From Armatimonadota bacterium (lineage in GTDB: Bacteria; Armatimonadota; Hebobacteria; Hebobacterales; Hebobacteraceae), in contig WFSF01000225.1 in assembly GCA_015486155.1 (NCBI GenBank), forward strand, positions 1-33,235: 33,235 bases of DNA, written 5' to 3'. Within the stretch, counting starts at the first letter, position 1. Each line of letters starts with the position of its first letter. This document shows positions 8,793-17,690 of this stretch, in pieces. The position numbers and the translations under genes were made by a program. Below the pieces are notes generated by a model. It had not been told where the DNA came from, ran no database searches, and saw only the letters and a program-made list of their open reading frames with translations.

Positions 8793-9686
8793 ATGGCGGA
8801 GGTCTGGATCGACACCGATATCGGGGACGACATCGACGACGCGGTGGCCTTGTGGGCGGCGGCGCGTCACCCCAGGCTGCGGCTGGTGGGCGTCTCCACC
8901 GTGTATGGCCCGGTGGTGGGGCGCGCGTGGCTGGCGGCGGAACTGCTGAAGCGCCTGGGGTGTGAGGCGCCGGTGCTGCCGGGGGCCGCGCGGCCGCTGG
9001 AGGGAGAGCCTCCCATGGCCGAGCCGCGCTCCTATCTGCGCCTGGCGCCGCGGTCGGTATACGACTACATGCCGGCCTCGGACGAGGCGATGATATCGCT
9101 GATCGCGCAGGCGATGCTGGCCCGCGCGCGGCCGTTCCACCTCGTCACCATCGGGGCCATGACCAACGCGGCGCGGCTGGCGCGCGATCACCCCGCGGTG
9201 CGGGAGAGATGGCTGAGCGTCACCTGCATGGCCGGGCGGCTGGAGCAGAAGCCGGAGTACAACGTGCAGTGTGATTACGAGGCCGCGCGCATCGTGTTCG
9301 AGGAACTCTCTCCCCGCGTGGTGGGACTGGAGGCGTGCAGCCACACCTTGCCTCGCGCAGAGGTGGAGGAGACCCTGCCGCGGAACGATGCCGCCCTGTT
9401 CTTTCTCGACTGCTATCGGGAGTATCGGGCACAAGCAGAGTGGGCGGGCGCGGACCCGGAGCTCCGGCCGCTCACTTTGTTCGATCCCATCACCGTGCTC
9501 TCGCTGGTGTGCCCGCGCGCGTTCGATTTCCAGTCCGTGCGCGTGCTGGTGGAGGGGAAGGGACGGCTGCGGCTGACCGATGACGGCGCGGCCGTGCAGT
9601 ACGCGCTGTCGAGCAAGTGGCCGCGCCTGAAGCCGGTGATCACCCGGCTCCTCGGAAGCGCGCAGCGGTTCACACGTCGAACCTGA
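8793..9686 (+). CDS. Inosine/uridine-preferring nucleoside hydrolase family protein
   Basis: MAEVWIDTDIGDDIDDAVALWAAARHPRLRLVGVSTVYG...HLVTIGAMTNAARLARDHP...EYNVQCDYEAARIVFE...LFDPITVLSLV; start trimmed from the longer track ORF. Confidence 0.9.
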   Translation: MAEVWIDTDIGDDIDDAVALWAAARHPRLRLVGVSTVYGPVVGRAWLAAELLKRLGCEAPVLPGAARPLEGEPPMAEPRSYLRLAPRSVYDYMPASDEAMISLIAQAMLARARPFHLVTIGAMTNAARLARDHPAVRERWLSVTCMAGRLEQKPEYNVQCDYEAARIVFEELSPRVVGLEACSHTLPRAEVEETLPRNDAALFFLDCYREYRAQAEWAGADPELRPLTLFDPITVLSLVCPRAFDFQSVRVLVEGKGRLRLTDDGAAVQYALSSKWPRLKPVITRLLGSAQRFTRRT

Positions 9687-9820
9687 ATTGGGGGGCGATG
9701 TCGCGATTGCCGGACATCGAGATTCTAGGAAGCCGTGTACAGGCCGGCGAAGAGGGGAATCACCCACCCTAAGGGCGAGACGAACGCAGTTCCCCAAATT
9801 GCCAAATAGAGGAGGCACGC

Positions 9821-10504
9821 ATGTCCGAGCAGGAAATACAGACGTTGCCGTTGATTGGAGAACCCGCGCCCCAGTTTCAGGCGGAGACGACACAGGGAAC
9901 CATCAATTTCCCTGACGACTTCCAGGGAAAGTGGATAATATTCTTCTCCCATCCCGCGGACTTCACCCCGGTATGCACCACGGAGTTCATGACCTTCGCC
10001 AGCATGGCCGAGGACTTCAAGAAGCTCAACACCGAGCTGGTGGGGCTGTCCATCGACTCCACGTTCAGCCACATCGCCTGGCTGCGGACCATAACGGAGC
10101 GCATCGAGTTCAAGGGGATGAAGGGCGTCGAGGTCAAGTTCCCGGTGATCAGCGACCTCACCATGGAGGTCGCGCGCAAGTACGGGATGCTGCACCCGGC
10201 CGCCAGCAACACCCAGGCGGTGCGCGCGGTGTTCATCATCGATCCGGAGGGCATCGTGCAGGCGATGGTGTACTATCCGCTGAGCATCGGGCGCAACATG
10301 GAGGAGATAAAGCGGCTGCTGATCGCGCTTCAGCGCAACGCCAAGCACAGCGTGGCCACCCCCGCCAACTGGCAGCCGGGGGACGAGGTGATCATCCCGC
10401 CGCCGGGCTCCTGCGGAAGCGCCCGCGAGCGGGTGGCGCAGGCGGGAGAGGACTACCGGTGCCTCGACTGGTTCCTGTGCCTCAAGAAAGACCCCGGGGC
10501 CTAG
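9821..10504 (+). CDS. Peroxiredoxin (Prx6-like subfamily)
   Basis: FFSHPADFTPVCTTEFMTFASM peroxidatic Cys motif; C-terminal NWQPGDEVIIPPPGSCGSA...DYRCLDWFLCLKK; good RBS upstream. Confidence 0.95.
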   Translation: MSEQEIQTLPLIGEPAPQFQAETTQGTINFPDDFQGKWIIFFSHPADFTPVCTTEFMTFASMAEDFKKLNTELVGLSIDSTFSHIAWLRTITERIEFKGMKGVEVKFPVISDLTMEVARKYGMLHPAASNTQAVRAVFIIDPEGIVQAMVYYPLSIGRNMEEIKRLLIALQRNAKHSVATPANWQPGDEVIIPPPGSCGSARERVAQAGEDYRCLDWFLCLKKDPGA

Positions 10505-10561
10505 CGCAAGCGCGCGTGCGGTCCGACCGACCATTACAACCGGTGAGAAATGAGGAGCGCC

Positions 10562-11041
10562 ATGCTGAACGAGAGAATGGAAGAAGGGTTGAACAAGCAG
10601 ATCGTGGCCGAGCTGTACTCGGCCTATCTCTACCTGGCGATGTCCGCCTATTGCCATGCGAGCAAAATGCCGGGCATGGGCCACTGGATGAAGAAGCAGG
10701 CCCTGGAGGAAGAAAGCCACGCCCTGAAGATTTTCGATTACGTGGCGGCAAACGGCCGCGCTCGGCTGAGCGCAATCGAGGCGCCGCCGGCGGAGTGGGA
10801 TTCGCCGCTGGCGGTGGCCAAGGGGGTGCTGGCGCATGAGAAGAAGGTGACCGCCATGATCGAGGCCCTGGTGGAGACCGCCAAGGAGGAGAAGGACGCG
10901 GCCACGGAGGAATTCCTCGCCTGGTTCATCGAGGAGCAGGAGGAGGAAGAGGAGAGCGCCGCAAAATTGGTGCAGATGTTGAGCGGCGCCCAGGACGCGC
11001 AGGCGCTCGCACGGGTGGACGCCGAGCTGGGAAAGAGATGA
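10562..11041 (+). CDS. Non-haem ferritin
   Basis: MLNERMEEGLNKQIVAELYSAYLYLAMSAYCHASKMPGMGHWMKKQALEEESHALKIFDYVAANG...EEKDAATEEFLAWFIEEQEEEEESA; bacterial ferritin ligand spacing. Confidence 0.94.
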   Translation: MLNERMEEGLNKQIVAELYSAYLYLAMSAYCHASKMPGMGHWMKKQALEEESHALKIFDYVAANGRARLSAIEAPPAEWDSPLAVAKGVLAHEKKVTAMIEALVETAKEEKDAATEEFLAWFIEEQEEEEESAAKLVQMLSGAQDAQALARVDAELGKR

Positions 11042-11051
11042 GGAGAGGGAG

Positions 11052-11546
11052 ATGCCATTCGCTTTCAACGCCGACGAAATCCTGACGGTCGCCGAGCAGA
11101 TCGAGCGAAACGGGGCCGCCTTCTACCGGAAGGCGGCGGACAGGCAGTCCGACGAGAAGGCCAAGCGGATGTTCCTGGACCTGGCCGCCATGGAGGACGA
11201 GCACGAGCAGACGTTCGCAACCATGCGCGCGGGGCTGACAGAACAGGAGCGGAAGCAACTGGTCTTCGACCCGGACGAGGAGACTCCGCTCTATCTCCGG
11301 TCTCTTGCGGACCGCAATGTGTTCGATGTGACCGGAGATCCGTGGGAGAAGTTGAGCGGGGAAGAGGACATCGTCCATATCCTTCGTTTCGCCATTCAGA
11401 TGGAGAAGGATTCGGTGGTATTCTACACGGGCCTCAAGGAAATGGTTCCGGCGCGCTTCGGAGGAGACAAGGTCCAGTCCGTCATCAAGGAGGAGCTGGG
11501 GCACATCTCCACCTTGGCCGCGCTGGCGGACACCTGGAGCGGTTAG
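11052..11546 (+). CDS. Rubrerythrin-like ferritin-fold protein lacking a rubredoxin domain
   Basis: EILTVAEQIERNGAAFYRKAADR...MFLDLAAMEDEHEQTF...ILRFAIQMEKDSVVFYTGLKEMV...VIKEELGHISTL; two E..ExxH-type helix pairs. Confidence 0.88.
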   Translation: MPFAFNADEILTVAEQIERNGAAFYRKAADRQSDEKAKRMFLDLAAMEDEHEQTFATMRAGLTEQERKQLVFDPDEETPLYLRSLADRNVFDVTGDPWEKLSGEEDIVHILRFAIQMEKDSVVFYTGLKEMVPARFGGDKVQSVIKEELGHISTLAALADTWSG

Positions 11547-11577
11547 ACACAAGTGCGGAAGGAGCGGTGGATTTGCG

Positions 11578-12795
11578 ATGAGCGATAGTTTTTCTGCGGT
11601 AAAGTTGACCGACCGCGTCTACTGGGTAGGCGCGATCGACTGGGAGCTGCGCGACTTTCACGGCTATGCGGTGGAGAGAGGCTCCACCTACAACGCCTAT
11701 CTGGTGCTCGCGGACAAGGTGACGCTGATCGACACCGTGAAGGCCCCGTTCTACGAGCAGATGATGGCGCGCGTCGCCTCGGTCGTGGACCCGGGGAAGA
11801 TCTCGTATGTGGTCGCCAACCACGCGGAGATGGACCACACCGGATCCCTGCCGCGGGTGATCGAACGGGTCAAGCCCGAAAAGGTGGTCGCATCCGCGCC
11901 GGGGGTGAAGGCCATCGGCCAGCACTTCCGCCTGAGCCAAGAGCTCACCGCGGTGAAGAACGGCGAGACCTTGAGCCTGGGCAACACCTCCCTGACCTTC
12001 CTCGGCACCCCCATGGTGCACTGGCCGGACAGCATGTTCAGCTACCTAGCCGACGAGCGGCTGCTGTTCTCGAACGACGCCTTCGGGATGCACCTGGCCT
12101 CCACGGAGCGATTCGCGGACGAACTGCCGGAGTGGCTGCTGGATTACGAGGGGAGCCGGTATTACGCGAACATCGTCCTCCCCTTCTCCACTCTCGTCCT
12201 GAAACTTCTGGACAAGGTCAAGCAACTCGGCCTCGCGATCGACATCATCGCGCCGAGCCACGGGCCGGTGTGGAGGAAGAACCCGAGCTGGATCGTGAAC
12301 CGCTATGCCGACTGGGCGGGCGGGCCCCTGGAGAAGAAGGCGCTGATCGTCTACGACAGCATGTGGCATTCCACCGAACTGATGGCGGCGGCGATCGCGG
12401 ACGGCGTGCAGGCCGGCGGCGCGCGCGCGAAGCTCCTCTCGCTCAAGGGCTCCCACCGGAGCGATGTCGCCCACGAGGCCCTGAAGGCGGGAGTGTTGCT
12501 GGTGGGCTCGCCGACGTTGAACAACGGGATGCTTCCCTCTGTGGCGGATGCGCTCACCTACCTGAAGGGATTGAAACCCCGCGTGCCGACCGGCGCCGCC
12601 TTCGGCTCCTATGGTTGGAGCGGGGAAGCGTGCGCCCACATCGAGGACGTACTCTCGGAAATGGGGCTCTCTCTCCTCCGAGAGGCGCTCAGGGTGAAAT
12701 ATGTCCCCAACGAGGAAGCGCTCGCGCAGTGCGTCGAGCTGGGCCGACTCACCGCGGCGAGATTGCTCAGCCCGACCGCTGGAGCGGGAGCGTAA
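11578..12795 (+). CDS. Flavodiiron protein (FprA/NorV-type; O2 or NO reductase)
   Basis: Beta-lactamase-like diiron core NHAEMDHTG, MVHWPDSMF, FSNDAFGMHLAS, APSHGPVWR; C-terminal flavodoxin domain ALIVYDSMWHSTELMAAAIADGV...GSPTLNNGMLPSV. Confidence 0.95.
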   Translation: MSDSFSAVKLTDRVYWVGAIDWELRDFHGYAVERGSTYNAYLVLADKVTLIDTVKAPFYEQMMARVASVVDPGKISYVVANHAEMDHTGSLPRVIERVKPEKVVASAPGVKAIGQHFRLSQELTAVKNGETLSLGNTSLTFLGTPMVHWPDSMFSYLADERLLFSNDAFGMHLASTERFADELPEWLLDYEGSRYYANIVLPFSTLVLKLLDKVKQLGLAIDIIAPSHGPVWRKNPSWIVNRYADWAGGPLEKKALIVYDSMWHSTELMAAAIADGVQAGGARAKLLSLKGSHRSDVAHEALKAGVLLVGSPTLNNGMLPSVADALTYLKGLKPRVPTGAAFGSYGWSGEACAHIEDVLSEMGLSLLREALRVKYVPNEEALAQCVELGRLTAARLLSPTAGAGA

Positions 12796-13829
12796 TGGCG
12801 CCTTCCGCCCTCTCCGCGGCCGATGTGCGCAGCGTGCTGGCGCGGGCGATGGAGAGCACGGCGGTGCTGGCCCCGGTGAGGCGGGGACGCTCTTCATTCG
12901 CCTTCCAGTGGATCGCGGACCCGGCGGAGGCGGTCTTCAGTTATCCCCGCACCATCCTCCCCCCCAAGCAGGCGCTGCTGCCGCCCCGGGAGGACCTGTT
13001 CGTCTTTCAGCGCGCCCCGGAGCCGGCGGTGCGGCCGCCCGCGGCGCCGGACCCCATCACTCTGTTCGGCGTGCACCCGTGTGATCTGGCGGCGATCGGC
13101 CAGCTCGACTGGGCGATGCAAGAGAGGCACGGGATCTGCGACCCCAATTACGCCGCGCGCCGCGCCCACACCACCATCATCGGCCTGGAGTGCCTGCCGG
13201 ACGAGTACTGCTTCTGCCCCTCCGTGGGCACGGCCCACACCCGCGCGGGGGCCGATCTGTTTCTGACCCCGGTCGGGGAGGAATTCGTGGCCGAGGCGCT
13301 CACCGAGAAGGGAGAGGCCCTGCTCGCCTCCGCGGGAGAGAAGCGCGCGCCCAGCGCGGAGGCGCGGGACACCTGGGAGCACTGGGCGGAAGACAAGGAA
13401 AGCCGGGTTTCCCGACGCCTGAAGGCGCAGCCGAAAGAACTTCCCGACTTGCTGGAGGCGGAATACGAGAGCGAGGTGTGGGAGGCGACCGCGGCGCGCT
13501 GCTACAGCTGCGGAACCTGCACCAGCGTCTGCCCCACCTGTTTCTGCTTCGATGTCGAGGACGTGGTGGAGGTCGGGCTCGCCTCGGGGGCCCGCAGGCG
13601 GCAGTATGATTCCTGTCAGTTTTTGGAGTTCGCGTCGGTGGCGGGAGGACACAACTTCCGCGGCGAGCGTCCGGACCGGGTGCGCCACAGGTGGTTTCGC
13701 AAGTTCGTCCACCTGAATCGGGAGTACGGGGACGCGTTTTGCGTTGGGTGCGGCCGGTGCACGAAGTTCTGCACCGCGGACATCGGCCTCGTGGAGGTGC
13801 TCAATTCCATCGTGGAGGCGTCGGAATGA
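12795..13829 (+). CDS. [NiFe] hydrogenase / sulfhydrogenase beta-type iron-sulfur subunit (HydB-like)
   Basis: Two 4Fe-4S motifs CYSCGTCTSVCPTCFCF and CVGCGRCTKFCTADI; FGVHPCDLAAI...GLECLPDEYCFC; starts by TAATG overlap with the flavodiiron protein stop; precedes gamma, delta, alpha genes. Confidence 0.88.
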   Translation: MAPSALSAADVRSVLARAMESTAVLAPVRRGRSSFAFQWIADPAEAVFSYPRTILPPKQALLPPREDLFVFQRAPEPAVRPPAAPDPITLFGVHPCDLAAIGQLDWAMQERHGICDPNYAARRAHTTIIGLECLPDEYCFCPSVGTAHTRAGADLFLTPVGEEFVAEALTEKGEALLASAGEKRAPSAEARDTWEHWAEDKESRVSRRLKAQPKELPDLLEAEYESEVWEATAARCYSCGTCTSVCPTCFCFDVEDVVEVGLASGARRRQYDSCQFLEFASVAGGHNFRGERPDRVRHRWFRKFVHLNREYGDAFCVGCGRCTKFCTADIGLVEVLNSIVEASE

Positions 13830-14683
13830 CGCAGACCCGCAGCAGGCGCGCGGGCCCCGATCCGTCGGGACTCTACCTCCCCCGGACGGCCCGCGTGGTG
13901 CGCGCCGAGAACCTGACCCGGCAGGACCGCCTGATCGAGATCGCGCTTCCAGAGGGGCAGGCGCTGGGACACCGCCCCGGCCAATTCGTACAGGTGAGCC
14001 TCCTCGGGTATGGGGAGGCCCCCATATCCGTGTCCTCCGGGCCGCAGCAGACGGGGAGCTTCGAGCTCTGCGTCCGGCGGTTGGGAAATGTGACCACCGC
14101 GCTGCACGCCCTGCAACCCGGAGACCCGGTGGGGATCCGCGGGCCCTTCGGCAACGGTTTCCCCATGGACCACCTGGTGGGCCGGGACTGCCTGGTGGTG
14201 GCGGGCGGCATAGGGCTGGCCCCGCTCAGGTCCGTCATCCACTCCATCCTCGCGCGCAGGGAACGCTACGGTCGGCTCATCGTGCTGCACGGGGCGCGCC
14301 GGGAGGAGGACATCTTGTTCCGGGACGAGATCGCGGAATGGCAGCAGGACCCGCGCAACGAGGTGCTGCTCACGGTGGATGAGCCCACTCCCGGCTGGAA
14401 GGGCCGCGTGGGGGTCATCACCACGCTATTCCCCGAGATCGAAGTGGACCCCGCGAACCTGGTGGTGGTGGCGATGGTGGGGCCTCCGGTGATGTACCGG
14501 TTCGTGATCCTCGAACTGCGCGGACTGGGCATCAAGAACGACCAGATGTTCATGTCCCTGGAGAGGCGCATGAAGTGTGGAGTCGGCAAGTGCGGGCACT
14601 GCCAGATTGACGGCCGGTGCGTGTGTGTGGACGGCCCGGTCTTCTCCGGGACCGAAATCATGGCGATGCACGAGGCGATATAG
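13826..14683 (+). CDS. Sulfhydrogenase gamma-type FAD/NAD(P)-binding subunit (HydG-like)
   Basis: GHRPGQFVQVSLLGYGEAPISVSS...FELCVRRLGNVTTALHAL...VAGGIGLAPLRSVI...MSLERRMKCGVGKCGHCQIDGRCVCVDGPVFSG; ATGA overlap with beta. Confidence 0.92.
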   Translation: MTQTRSRRAGPDPSGLYLPRTARVVRAENLTRQDRLIEIALPEGQALGHRPGQFVQVSLLGYGEAPISVSSGPQQTGSFELCVRRLGNVTTALHALQPGDPVGIRGPFGNGFPMDHLVGRDCLVVAGGIGLAPLRSVIHSILARRERYGRLIVLHGARREEDILFRDEIAEWQQDPRNEVLLTVDEPTPGWKGRVGVITTLFPEIEVDPANLVVVAMVGPPVMYRFVILELRGLGIKNDQMFMSLERRMKCGVGKCGHCQIDGRCVCVDGPVFSGTEIMAMHEAI

Positions 14684-14685
14684 GG

Positions 14686-15498
14686 ATGGCGGAGAAACCC
14701 CGCATAGCCTTCTTCGACTTCGCGTGCTGCGAGGGGTGTCAGCTCACCGTGCTCGGCCTGGGCGAGCCGCTGCTGAAACTGCTCGAGCGCGTGGAGGTGG
14801 TCACCTGGCGGGAGGCGATGTCGGAGCGGAGCGACGACTTCGACATCGCGTTCGTGGAGGGGAGCATCACCCGGGATTCCGATATCCCCCGGCTGCGACG
14901 GATTCGGGAGCAGGCCAAAGTGCTGGTGGCGCTGGGGACCTGCGCCACGCTGGGCGGGCCGCACGTCTCCGCCAACAACTGCGACCGCGGCGAGTTGCTG
15001 AGGCTGGTGTACGGCGGGGAGGGGGCGCAGTTCGAGGCCGGCGAGGTGAGGCCGCTCTCGGCCGTGGTGCAGGTAGACGCGTTCATCCACGGCTGCCCCA
15101 TCAACGGAGACGAATTCCTAACCGTCGCCAACCATCTGCTGCTCGGCAAGGCCTATCATCCCCCCAGCCGGCCGGTCTGCCACGAATGCAAACTCAACCA
15201 ATACGAATGCGTCCTCGATCGGGGGCAGATCTGCCTGGGGCCGGTGACCCGCGGCGGGTGTGACGCCATCTGCACCAGCCGGGGTAGCCAGTGCTTCGGC
15301 TGCCGCGGGCTGGTGGACGATCCCAACTTGAACGCGGCGAGGGAGGTGCTCGCGGAGCACGGTTACACCGTCTCCGACATCATCGGCATGTTCGACATCT
15401 ATTCGTTACGCTCGCCGGCGGCGGCCGAAGCGCGGGAGACGGCGCGGCAGGACCGGGGCGCAATCGAGAAGGGCGCGGAGCCATGGAGATCAAGGTAG
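14686..15498 (+). CDS. [NiFe] hydrogenase small (delta) subunit
   Basis: FFDFACCEGCQLTVLGLGEPLL...VALGTCATLGGPHVSAN...AFIHGCPINGDEFL...PVCHECKLNQYECVLDRGQICLGPVTRGGCDAICTSRGSQCFGCRG. Confidence 0.93.
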   Translation: MAEKPRIAFFDFACCEGCQLTVLGLGEPLLKLLERVEVVTWREAMSERSDDFDIAFVEGSITRDSDIPRLRRIREQAKVLVALGTCATLGGPHVSANNCDRGELLRLVYGGEGAQFEAGEVRPLSAVVQVDAFIHGCPINGDEFLTVANHLLLGKAYHPPSRPVCHECKLNQYECVLDRGQICLGPVTRGGCDAICTSRGSQCFGCRGLVDDPNLNAAREVLAEHGYTVSDIIGMFDIYSLRSPAAAEARETARQDRGAIEKGAEPWRSR

Positions 15499-16742
15499 AA
15501 CATATCACGCGGGTCGAGGGGCACGGCAACATCGTCGCTTCGCTTCAGGGCGGACGCGTGGAGCAGGCTTTTTTTCAGGTGGTGGAGGCGATCCGCTTTT
15601 TCGAGGGTTTTCTTCGGGGCAAGAGCTGGCGAGAGGTCAGCCACCTGGCGAGCCGCATCTGCGGCATCTGCGCCATCAGCCACAGCACCGCCTCCCTGCA
15701 GGCGACAGAGCAGGCGCTCGGCCTCGCTCTATCCCCGCAGGCGCAGTTGCTGCGACGGCTGATCATGAACGCGGAGATCTTGTCCAGCCACGCGCTGCAC
15801 GTCTATTTCCTCGCCGCGCCCGATTTCCTGGGGCTGAAGAGCGTGATGCCGTTGATAGAGACCGGCCCGGAGGTGGTCGCGCGCGCGTTTCGCCTGAAGA
15901 AGACCGGCTACGAGCTGGCGGAGGTGGTGGTGGGGAGACACACCCACCCGGTGGCGGCCGTCCCCGGGGGGTTCACGATGGCGCCCGAAGAGAGCGCGTT
16001 GCGCGCGGTCAGGGACAAACTGACGGCGCTGCGCCCCGACCTGGAGGCCACCGTGGAGTTGTGGAAGACGCTGGAGGTTCCGGAGTTCTCCCGCCCCACC
16101 GAATATGTGTGCCTGCGACGGCCGGAGTACTACGCGTTCGAGGGCGGCGAGATCGTCTCCAGCGAGGGAGACAGCGTGCCCGTAGCGCGCTACGGGGAGG
16201 CGATCGAGGAACACGTAGTCTCTCACTCCACCGCCAAGCACGCGCGCTGGCACCGGGAGAGTTACCTGGTGGGGGCGCTGGCGCGGGTGAACAACAACTG
16301 GCGGCAGCTTCACCCCGCGGCCCGGCGTGCGATGGAGGCGATCGGCCTCCAGCCGCCCTGTCACAACACGTTCATGAACACCGCGGCCCAGGTGGTGGAA
16401 ATTGTGCACTGCGTGGAGGACAGCATCGCGCTGATCGACGAAATCCTCTCGCTTCCGCTCCAGGAGGAGTGGGAGCCGGAGGTCACCGCCCGGGCGGGAG
16501 AGGGTGTGGGCGCGGCGGAGGCGCCCCGCGGGCTGTTGATACACGACTATACATATGATGAGCAGGGGCGATGCGTGAGGGCGAACTGCGTGATCCCCAC
16601 CAATCAGAATCTCGCCAACCTGGACGCCGACATGCGCGCGCTGTTGCCGCAGTTGTCCGCGAGGACACAGGAAGAGGTCCAGCTGCGACTCGAAATGCTG
16701 GTGCGCTCCTATGACCCCTGCATCTCCTGCTCGGTGCACTGA
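15483..16742 (+). CDS. [NiFe] hydrogenase large (alpha) subunit, group 3b-like
   Basis: MEIKVEHITRVEGHGNIVASL...ASRICGICAISHSTASLQATEQALG (N-terminal CxxC) and LVRSYDPCISCSVH* (C-terminal DPCxxC). Confidence 0.94.
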   Translation: MEIKVEHITRVEGHGNIVASLQGGRVEQAFFQVVEAIRFFEGFLRGKSWREVSHLASRICGICAISHSTASLQATEQALGLALSPQAQLLRRLIMNAEILSSHALHVYFLAAPDFLGLKSVMPLIETGPEVVARAFRLKKTGYELAEVVVGRHTHPVAAVPGGFTMAPEESALRAVRDKLTALRPDLEATVELWKTLEVPEFSRPTEYVCLRRPEYYAFEGGEIVSSEGDSVPVARYGEAIEEHVVSHSTAKHARWHRESYLVGALARVNNNWRQLHPAARRAMEAIGLQPPCHNTFMNTAAQVVEIVHCVEDSIALIDEILSLPLQEEWEPEVTARAGEGVGAAEAPRGLLIHDYTYDEQGRCVRANCVIPTNQNLANLDADMRALLPQLSARTQEEVQLRLEMLVRSYDPCISCSVH

Positions 16743-16811
16743 CGCGCCCCTCGGAATGGAGTCGAGGGTGGATTCAATCTCCTTCATATCAGTCGGAGGC
16801 GGTGGAAGTCC

Positions 16812-17630
16812 ATGACGAAGCACAACGCGATAGAGATGGCCCTCTCTGACCAAATCGTGCAACTGGCCCGCACCGCGGGCCATCTTTGGGGGAAAGGCTG
16901 GGCGGAGCGCAACGGAGGCAATATCTCGGTGGACGTTACCGAGGAGATGTCCTGGGTGGCGTACTCCCGGAGCAGAGATCTCTTCCACGAGCAGGAAATC
17001 CCGCATGAGAATCTCGCCGGCCGCGCCTTTCTGGTGACCGGGGCGGGGACCCGCATGAGAGATGTCGCGGAGATGCCAGCCCGCAACTGCTGCGTATTGC
17101 GTATTTCGGAGGATTTGGACGGTTACTACCTGCTGTGGAATGGAGACCGGCAGGACCTGCAGCCCACCTCGGAGCTGGCCTCTCACCTGGCGATCCATGC
17201 CCTGTTGCGGCGCGAGCAACGGCCGGAGCGCGCGCTCCTGCACACCCACCCCAATGAACTGATCGCCCTCACCCACATGCCCGGCCCAGCGAAGGCGGAG
17301 ATGCTGGTTGATCTGCTGTACGCCATGCATCCCGAATTGAAACTCATCCTCCCCCGGGGAGTGGGCTACGCGCCCTATCGGCCGCCCGGCTCGGCCGAGT
17401 TGGCCGAGGTCACCCTGTCCGCCCTGAGCGAGCACCGAGTGGCGATCTGGGAGAAACACGGATGTGTGGCCGTGGGCAAAGGCCCCGCGGAGGCGTTCGA
17501 CTTGATAGATGCGGTGAACAAGTCCGCCGTCATCCTATTGCTCTGCAAGGCGGCCGGATACGCGCCGGAGGGGCTGAGTGCGGAGCAGCTCGAGGAGCTG
17601 GGCCGGCCGCGGGGTCATAGGCCGACATAA
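16812..17630 (+). CDS. Class II aldolase, rhamnulose-1-phosphate aldolase-like
   Basis: GHLWGKGWAERNGGNISVDVTEE...LVTGAGTRMRDVAEMP...LLHTHPNELIALTHM...AIWEKHGCVAVGKGPAEAFDLIDAVNKSAVILL. Confidence 0.85.
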   Translation: MTKHNAIEMALSDQIVQLARTAGHLWGKGWAERNGGNISVDVTEEMSWVAYSRSRDLFHEQEIPHENLAGRAFLVTGAGTRMRDVAEMPARNCCVLRISEDLDGYYLLWNGDRQDLQPTSELASHLAIHALLRREQRPERALLHTHPNELIALTHMPGPAKAEMLVDLLYAMHPELKLILPRGVGYAPYRPPGSAELAEVTLSALSEHRVAIWEKHGCVAVGKGPAEAFDLIDAVNKSAVILLLCKAAGYAPEGLSAEQLEELGRPRGHRPT

Positions 17631-17664
17631 AAAAGGGGGCGCCCCGCGCCCAGCGGGCCGCCCC
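17629..17664 (-). terminator. Intrinsic terminator for the minus-strand half-rubrerythrin gene
   Basis: ggggcgccccgc-gccca-gcgggccgcccc (17636-17664): 12-pair stem with one mismatch; on the minus strand followed by C then TTTTTT (A-tract 17629-17634 on plus). Confidence 0.8.
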
Positions 17665-17690
17665 AAGTCATCCTGATCGCGGCCGCCGCG

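Noticed and set aside
12132-13829. Long ORF (565 aa) suggesting a fused protein upstream of the hydrogenase beta subunit
   Set aside because: The N-terminal half is out-of-frame translation of the flavodiiron gene; the real start is ATG at 12795.
16740-16742. TGA after hydrogenase alpha as a selenocysteine codon
   Set aside because: Both C-terminal active-site positions are already Cys and the TGA follows the terminal His; most simply a stop. Kept only as a low-interest readthrough note.
15729-17459. 576-aa minus-strand ORF across hydrogenase alpha and the aldolase
   Set aside because: Antisense to two clear enzymes; no recognisable domain; GC-driven spurious ORF.
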